Shown here in pieces: positions 6,973 to 10,455 of a stretch of 10,455 nucleotides of DNA. The notes beneath the pieces are model-generated. The model was given only the letters and a program-made list of their open reading frames with translations. It was not told where the DNA came from and searched no databases. The position numbers were made by a program, and so were the translations under genes. This DNA comes from DATLAN01 sp035527455 (GTDB taxonomy: Bacteria; Planctomycetota; Planctomycetia; Pirellulales; Thermoguttaceae), in the NCBI GenBank assembly GCA_035527455.1, contig DATLAN010000136.1, forward strand, positions 1 to 10,455, in the 5' to 3' direction. The stretch's first letter is position 1; the number at the start of each line of letters is the position of its first letter.

Positions 6973-8298
6973 ATGAGCCGATCGCCAAAACTCTCCCGAC
7001 GACGTTTCCTCCGCCATACGGCCACCGCCGCCGCTGCCGGCGTCGCCGCCCCGTACCTGATTCCCTCGGGCTTGTTGGCCGCCGAGGGGCGTCCGGGTCC
7101 GAACGACCGCATCGGCGTGGCCGGGATCGGCATCGGACGGCAGGGAAGCGGCGACTTCCGCAGCGCGGCCGGCTCCAGCCTCGGCCGGCCGGTGGCCGTG
7201 GCCGACGCGAACATCCAGCGGGCCGAGGCCATGGCCGCCGCCATGAATATCGAAGCCTACCAGGACTACCGCAAGCTGCTCGAGCGGAAGGACGTCGACG
7301 CGATCACCACCGCCACGCCCGACCACTGGCGGGCCCTGGTCTGCATCCACGCCTGCCAGGCCGAGAAGGACATCTACGCCGAAAAGCCCATGACCTTGAC
7401 CATCCGCGAAGGGCGGCTGATGGTCCAGGCGGTCCGCAAGTACAATCGGGTCTTCCAGACCGGCAGCCAGCAACGCTCCCACCCGGCCAACCGCTACGGC
7501 TGCGAACTGGTCCGCAACGGCCGGCTGGGCAAGATCCACACGGTGATCGGCAACAACTATCCCAGCCCCTGGGAGTGTGCCCTGCCGGAGCAGCCCGTGC
7601 CCGCCGGTCTCGACTGGGACCTCTGGTGCGGCCCCAACGAGCTGGTTCCCTACAACAACGACCTCTGCTCGCCCCGGGCCAATCCGGGCTGGATCTCCTT
7701 CCGGCCTTTCTCCGGCGGCGAGATGACCGGCTGGGGCGCCCACGGGCTGGACCAGATCCAATGGGCGTTGGGGATGGACGAGAGCGGGCCGATCGAGATC
7801 TGGACCGAAGGGCCCAAGTTCGATCCGCCCACCTACACCCAGCCCGAAGGACGCGGCCGCGGCGACCGGGCCTGCCAAAGCCCGATGGTCTTCATGCGCT
7901 ACGAGGGCGGGATCACGCTGAAGCTCGACAACGGCAATCCGGGCGGAGGGATCTTCATCGGCGACAAGGGAAAGATCGAAATCTTCCGCGGCCGCGTGAC
8001 CTCGAATCCCGAGGAGCTGGTCCAGGAGCCCATCCGCGACGACGAGATCCATCTCTACGAGAGCAACAACCACATGCAAAACTGGCTGGAGTGCATCAAG
8101 ACGCGCGAGAAACCGATCGCCGACGTAGAAGCCGGCCACCGCTCGACGACGGTCTGCCACCTCGGCAACATCGCCCGCTGGGCCGGCCGCCGCCTCCGCT
8201 GGGACCCGGTCCAAGAGATCTTCCCCGACGACCAAGACGCCAACCAGTACCTCGACCGCCCCCGCCGGAAGCCGTATCAATTGCCGGAGACGATTTAA
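6973..8298 (+). CDS. Tat-exported Gfo/Idh/MocA family oxidoreductase
   Basis: The product is 441 residues. ATG 6973 is chosen because AAGGAG ends 7 bases upstream and the protein then begins with a twin-arginine signal (SRRRFLRH, residues 8-15, then an Ala-rich stretch and a cleavage site near LLAAE at 34-38). It is thus folded with cofactor and sent to the periplasm. The Rossmann domain starts RIGVAGIGIGRQG (46-58). The family EKP motif is at 137-139 (YAEKPM), with TPDHW at 115-119 before it. GWGAHGLDQ (254-262) carries the histidine often catalytic in this family. The C-terminal alpha/beta domain follows. Members oxidise or reduce sugars and cyclitols with NAD(P). The substrate cannot be read from the sequence. 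It is divergent from the DUF6807 gene. Planctomycetes carry many paralogues of this Tat-type protein. Confidence 0.95.
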   Translation: MSRSPKLSRRRFLRHTATAAAAGVAAPYLIPSGLLAAEGRPGPNDRIGVAGIGIGRQGSGDFRSAAGSSLGRPVAVADANIQRAEAMAAAMNIEAYQDYRKLLERKDVDAITTATPDHWRALVCIHACQAEKDIYAEKPMTLTIREGRLMVQAVRKYNRVFQTGSQQRSHPANRYGCELVRNGRLGKIHTVIGNNYPSPWECALPEQPVPAGLDWDLWCGPNELVPYNNDLCSPRANPGWISFRPFSGGEMTGWGAHGLDQIQWALGMDESGPIEIWTEGPKFDPPTYTQPEGRGRGDRACQSPMVFMRYEGGITLKLDNGNPGGGIFIGDKGKIEIFRGRVTSNPEELVQEPIRDDEIHLYESNNHMQNWLECIKTREKPIADVEAGHRSTTVCHLGNIARWAGRRLRWDPVQEIFPDDQDANQYLDRPRRKPYQLPETI

Positions 8299-8325
8299 GC
8301 CGGTTGGTAGTAACCACCTTCACAC

Positions 8326-8369
8326 TTCGACATTTCCTGTTCGATATTCGTCCGCGCTTGGATGTCGAA
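8326..8369. repeat. Short inverted repeat downstream of the oxidoreductase
   Basis: TTCGACAT (8326-8333) and ATGTCGAA (8362-8369) are perfect 8-base inverted repeats with a 28-base centre that contains a near copy of the left arm (TTCGATAT). The arrangement could be a decayed repeat element. The loop is long for a terminator. Confidence 0.4.
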
Positions 8370-8433
8370 ATGGGAACACGGTCGTAGTCGCCTTTCTCGT
8401 TCGGGGGCTGTTCTCGTTGAAAAACAGTCATGC

Positions 8434-8464
8434 CGATCCCCCCGGTTGGGGCATGCGGGGATCG
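8434..8464. repeat. Short GC-rich inverted repeat
   Basis: CGATCCCC (8434-8441) and GGGGATCG (8457-8464) pair perfectly over 8 bases across a 15-base loop. A competing stem CATGCC/GGCATG (8429-8434 and 8450-8455) overlaps it, so two alternative folds are possible. No T-tract follows, so I do not call it a terminator. Confidence 0.4.
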
Positions 8465-8557
8465 CGTTCTCGCCACGGATTCCTGAATCTTACCTAGATT
8501 AGCTTCCCGTCTTGGCCAAAATATTCCATAATGTGCGAAAACACGGAGGGTCGAGCC

Positions 8558-8851
8558 ATGCAGTGGATCGCAAAACATCTGGACCGATTGTATCAATTGT
8601 ACCAGCGCCATATCGATCGGTTGCGAGCCGACGTTGTTCAGGCAAATCGTTCCCTGGGATCTTCCCACCCTCAACGCACGCAATTGGACCATTTGAGTCG
8701 CTCCGAGTTCGAGACGCTTCTACAACAGCCGACGGATGACCTCAAAGTGGCTCAGTTATGGGTCCGACGGATTATCAAGGGTCACGAACACGAGTTTCCG
8801 GAACTCGACTTCGGGCCTTCGCCAACATGCCGACGTGGCACGGGCACGTGA
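8558..8851 (+). CDS. Small hypothetical protein (97 aa)
   Basis: I do not recognise this protein. The ATG at 8558 is preferred over 8531 because GGAGGG (8545-8550) sits 7 bases before it. The product is soluble and mostly helical by appearance. Residues 1-30 (WIAKHLDRLYQLYQRHIDRL) form an amphipathic, highly charged helix, and 45-80 form a second helical region (SEFETLLQQP, VAQLWVRRIIKG). The last 15 residues are Pro/Gly/Arg-rich and may be disordered. It has no signal peptide or membrane segment. Its stop is 23 bases from the end of the convergent gene at 8875. It lies beside the TIR cassette on the opposite strand, so a functional link is only a guess. The good ribosome-binding site and sensible composition favour a real gene. 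Confidence 0.6.
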   Translation: MQWIAKHLDRLYQLYQRHIDRLRADVVQANRSLGSSHPQRTQLDHLSRSEFETLLQQPTDDLKVAQLWVRRIIKGHEHEFPELDFGPSPTCRRGTGT

Positions 8852-8874
8852 GGTGCATTGCCCAACCACGGGCA

Positions 8875-9414
8875 TTATTGCGGACCAACGAGGGTCAAAC
8901 CGGCGAGTTCGACCAGGACTTCATCGCTTTCCACGTCGGTTGCGTCGAGGCAGGCCCGGTAAATCGCGTTTTTCACGTCATTCAACGCGTCCGGTTCTTC
9001 GGGCCAAATCAACCGCAGCCGGAGCCGCGCAGCCAACACGTCGCAGACCCGCACGATCAACGCCTGCGCGTCAGCGGACCGCTCGAGCGATCGAGCCAAT
9101 CCCACGAGGATCGGGGTCGTCGTTTGCGCGAAATCTCTCTGCCAATCGCGATGCCCCGCGCTGAGTCTAACGCGTACGTAGTATTCGTCACTAAGGCGGA
9201 TTCCGGTTGTTATCCACCATGGATCATACGGACTCGCCAGTCCGAGTTCCGTCTCCTGATCCAATGCCTCCAGCACGACGGGAGCGAGCAGGGAGTCCTG
9301 AAGTTCGCCGTCAACAATCGACCGTTCCAAGTGGCGCAGAAGAGGTCGGTGACGTAGCGGCGTGGCATCCGGATGCAACACCTTCAGTTCTATCGGTTCG
9401 ACTCGGCCCGCCAC
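8875..9414 (-). CDS. Uncharacterised 179-aa protein downstream of TIR gene
   Basis: I do not recognise a family. The start is a GTG at 9414 (no clear Shine-Dalgarno). The frame stays open further upstream into the TIR gene, so the true start could lie a little earlier. The sequence looks like a real soluble protein: an N-terminal part with beta-like character (VEPIELKVLHPDA), a central stretch with DPWWITTGIRLSDEYYVRV (about 64-82) and two C-terminal helices rich in Leu, Arg and Asp/Glu (ARSLERSADAQALIVRVCDV and NDVKNAIYRACLDATDVESD). There is no signal peptide, membrane helix, or recognisable catalytic motif. The 32-base gap behind the TIR stop makes co-transcription likely, so it may be a partner, sensor or adaptor of the TIR protein. 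That is inference from position only. Confidence 0.7.
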   Translation of the reverse strand: MAGRVEPIELKVLHPDATPLRHRPLLRHLERSIVDGELQDSLLAPVVLEALDQETELGLASPYDPWWITTGIRLSDEYYVRVRLSAGHRDWQRDFAQTTTPILVGLARSLERSADAQALIVRVCDVLAARLRLRLIWPEEPDALNDVKNAIYRACLDATDVESDEVLVELAGLTLVGPQ

Positions 9415-9446
9415 AGCCGGCGCACGTTCGCGCTGCGGCGGGCCCG

Positions 9447-9902
9447 CTAAGGGTTTGCAGCGTCCCCGATCTTTTTCGCGATGGCCACGAGCGCTTGATT
9501 CAGTTCAGCGGGAGGAAGACTGTCCAAGGGGCTTTCGGGATTGTGAGCGGCTTGATACTTGGCGATGTCTGTCTCGTCGTACAGACTGGCGGTAACCGGG
9601 ATCCAAACGATGGTGAGGCCTTCATCTTCCGCTGCTGCCAAGATCGATAGCAGCTCCTCATCGGCGATGAAATCCGAAGCCAGAAAGTTCTGACTGACCA
9701 ACAGAACGGCAACCTTCGCTCGCGCCAGCGCCCGCGTGATTTCGTCCCTCCACTTCTGGCCGGCCTTGATTCTCCCGTCGTCCCACACGTCGATCGTTTG
9801 GTTGCGAACCAGCGGCTTCAGCGCCGTTTGCACCCGGTCCAGCCATTGGCGGTCCTGATGGCTGTAGCTGATGAACACTTGGTTGCGCACGGTTCCAGAC
9901 AT
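9447..9902 (-). CDS. Stand-alone TIR-domain protein
   Basis: The product is 151 residues from ATG 9902, with a strong GGAGG 7 bases upstream. Nearly the whole protein is one TIR domain: box 1 VFISYSHQD (9-17); DVWDDGRIKAGQKW (38-51), the loop-plus-helix region that holds the active site in enzymatic TIRs; WRDEITRAL (51-59); AVLLVSQNFLASDFI (65-79); and IVWIPVTASLYDE (98-110). Bacterial TIR domains often hydrolyse NAD+ or make cyclic ADP-ribose-type signals in anti-phage defence; others act as adaptors. The catalytic glutamate would be expected near 52-54, where this protein has R-D-E. Which residue aligns with it is uncertain, so activity is not proven. The C-terminal tail (PESPLDSLPPAELNQALVAI) resembles TIR proteins accompanying STAND-type NTPases, but none is visible here. 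It heads a two-gene unit. Confidence 0.92.
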   Translation of the reverse strand: MSGTVRNQVFISYSHQDRQWLDRVQTALKPLVRNQTIDVWDDGRIKAGQKWRDEITRALARAKVAVLLVSQNFLASDFIADEELLSILAAAEDEGLTIVWIPVTASLYDETDIAKYQAAHNPESPLDSLPPAELNQALVAIAKKIGDAANP

Positions 9903-9937
9903 GTCTTCCCCTCCGGGCCTTTGCCGCGTTCGGAGTG

Positions 9938-9966
9938 ATTATAGCGTCCGACTCGCGGCCCTTCAA
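9938..9966 (-). promoter_or_regulatory. Near-consensus sigma70 promoter for the TIR gene
   Basis: On the minus strand there is a perfect TATAAT (9943-9938) and TTGAAG (9966-9961, 4 of 6 to TTGACA) with a 17-base spacer. Transcription would start near 9931, giving a leader of about 30 bases that contains the GGAGG site. The TIR unit therefore probably has its own promoter rather than relying on read-through from the gene at 10001. Confidence 0.65.
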
Positions 9967-9992
9967 CTCGTGCCTGAGGTTTCCCGCCGGTT

Positions 9993-10006
9993 CGATAACG
10001 TTATCG
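9993..10006. repeat. 14-bp perfect palindrome across the end of the propeller gene
   Basis: CGATAACGTTATCG is fully self-complementary. It includes the TAA stop of the propeller gene and lies about 27 bases upstream of the TIR -35 box. It could be an operator for a dimeric regulator or chance. It has no loop, so it is not a terminator stem. Confidence 0.35.
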
Positions 10007-10455
10007 GCCCTTCTGGCCGTAGCAAAGGACCTTGCCGTCGATGGTCGAGACGAGTAGTCGGCCGCCGGATACGGCCATGCCGTCGAGCACCGGCGGGGCG
10101 GCGAGGTCGTATTTGGACAGGATCTTGCCGTCTTCGGCCGATAGGGCCCAGAGGTGGCCGCCGCGGCGGCCGTCGTAGGCGGCCCAGGCTTCGGTCGGGT
10201 CGATCGCGTCCGGCGCGCCGGCTGCGAAGAGCGTTTGGCCGGCCAAGACCATCGACGTCATACGAACGGGCACGCGAAGCGACCAACGCCTCTTGGAAGA
10301 CGACACGTCGGCCGCGAACAGTTCGTAGCCTTCCGCGCCCGGCGTGAAGAACGCGCCGTCGGTGCTCGTGCCGGCGCGTGCCGCCACGCCGTAGACCGTC
10401 TCCGCGTCGAACACGCAATACTCGGCCCACGGCTTGCCGCCCAGGTACCACCGCG
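10001..10455 (-). CDS. PQQ-like beta-propeller (BamB-like) protein, C-terminal part
   Basis: The frame is open to the right edge of the window, so only the last 150 or so residues are seen; the stop is TAA at 10003-10001. The sequence has the repeated blade signature of PQQ-type quinoprotein propellers: LWALSAEDGKILSKYDL, then PPVLDGMAVSGGRLLVSTIDGKVLCYG, where each blade ends in an A/DG(K) turn followed by a small-hydrophobic strand. An upstream blade includes YELFAADVSSSKRRWSLRV. Such proteins are usually periplasmic. Some bind PQQ and oxidise alcohols, many are structural scaffolds, and in planctomycetes they are commonly uncharacterised. Neither a signal peptide nor PQQ ligands can be judged without the N-terminus. 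The next gene downstream (TIR) has its own promoter, so they are probably separate units. Confidence 0.85.
   Translation of the reverse strand, partial: RWYLGGKPWAEYCVFDAETVYGVAARAGTSTDGAFFTPGAEGYELFAADVSSSKRRWSLRVPVRMTSMVLAGQTLFAAGAPDAIDPTEAWAAYDGRRGGHLWALSAEDGKILSKYDLAAPPVLDGMAVSGGRLLVSTIDGKVLCYGQKGR

Larger units (their letters stand above)
8299..8557. other. Non-coding stretch with small inverted repeats
   Basis: There is no gene in these 259 bases. They hold an 8-bp inverted repeat TTCGACAT/ATGTCGAA (8326-8333 and 8362-8369), a second one CGATCCCC/GGGGATCG (8434-8441 and 8457-8464), and CATAAT at 8527-8532, which could be a -10 box for the small ORF at 8558 but lacks a good -35. The first hairpin starts 28 bases after the oxidoreductase stop and has no following T-run, so it is at best a weak terminator. 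Confidence 0.5.

Noticed and set aside
5499..8387. 962-codon open frame on the plus strand
   Set aside because: It crosses the DUF6807 gene antisense, both intergenic regions and the oxidoreductase in another frame. The product is Arg/Pro-rich with no family motif, typical of shadow frames in high-GC DNA.
8758..9357. 199-codon plus-strand frame
   Set aside because: It lies antisense to the 179-aa protein and overlaps the end of the small 97-aa gene, with no good ribosome-binding site. The minus-strand reading fits the TIR operon.

Overview
The window looks like a chromosomal segment of a planctomycete (Planctomycetota, Pirellula-like grade). This is an inference from content: high-GC genes, a Tat-exported Gfo/Idh/MocA oxidoreductase beside a DUF6807 ('PmoA-like') protein, a PQQ-type beta-propeller protein, a stand-alone TIR protein, and long palindromic intergenic repeats. 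No rRNA, tRNA, CRISPR array or transposase was seen.

Layout. (a) 1-5401, minus strand, read right to left: a tightly packed operon of an N-formylglutamate amidohydrolase-like enzyme (5401-4598), a DUF1704/'QEGLA-motif' zinc-peptidase-like protein (4592-2676) and a glutathione-synthetase-like ATP-grasp ligase (2679-1633). Only 12 bases further on is a secreted, probably helical-toroid protein (1620 to beyond base 1). The first three genes overlap or nearly touch (a 5-base gap or GTGA overlap, then an ATGA overlap), so they are probably translated together. (b) 5402-5666: a spacer with a 72-bp inverted-repeat element and a candidate promoter for the operon. (c) 5667-8298: a divergent pair, a secreted DUF6807 protein (minus) and a Tat-signal Gfo/Idh/MocA oxidoreductase (plus). 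They are separated by 310 bp that hold a perfect 31-bp inverted repeat and a good sigma70-type promoter for the oxidoreductase. (d) 8299-8557: a non-coding stretch with small inverted repeats. (e) 8558-8851: a small orphan ORF on the plus strand, convergent with (f) 9902-8875 on the minus strand: a TIR-domain protein followed by an unrecognised 179-aa protein, with a near-consensus promoter (TTGAAG-17-TATAAT) in front. (g) 10001-10455: the C-terminal end of a PQQ-like beta-propeller protein.

The most interesting unit is (a). It joins an ATP-dependent amide/peptide-bond-forming enzyme (ATP-grasp) with two zinc hydrolases that cleave amide or peptide bonds. The DUF1704 protein has HExxxH plus the QEGLA glutamate, the same family signature as the eukaryotic tubulin tyrosine carboxypeptidase MATCAP. 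Tubulin tyrosine ligase, the opposing enzyme, is itself an ATP-grasp protein. A bacterial 'add and remove an amino acid' module, or a small-peptide biosynthesis pathway, is a reasonable hypothesis but is not shown by sequence. The second unit of interest is the TIR gene and its unknown partner, a candidate defence module.
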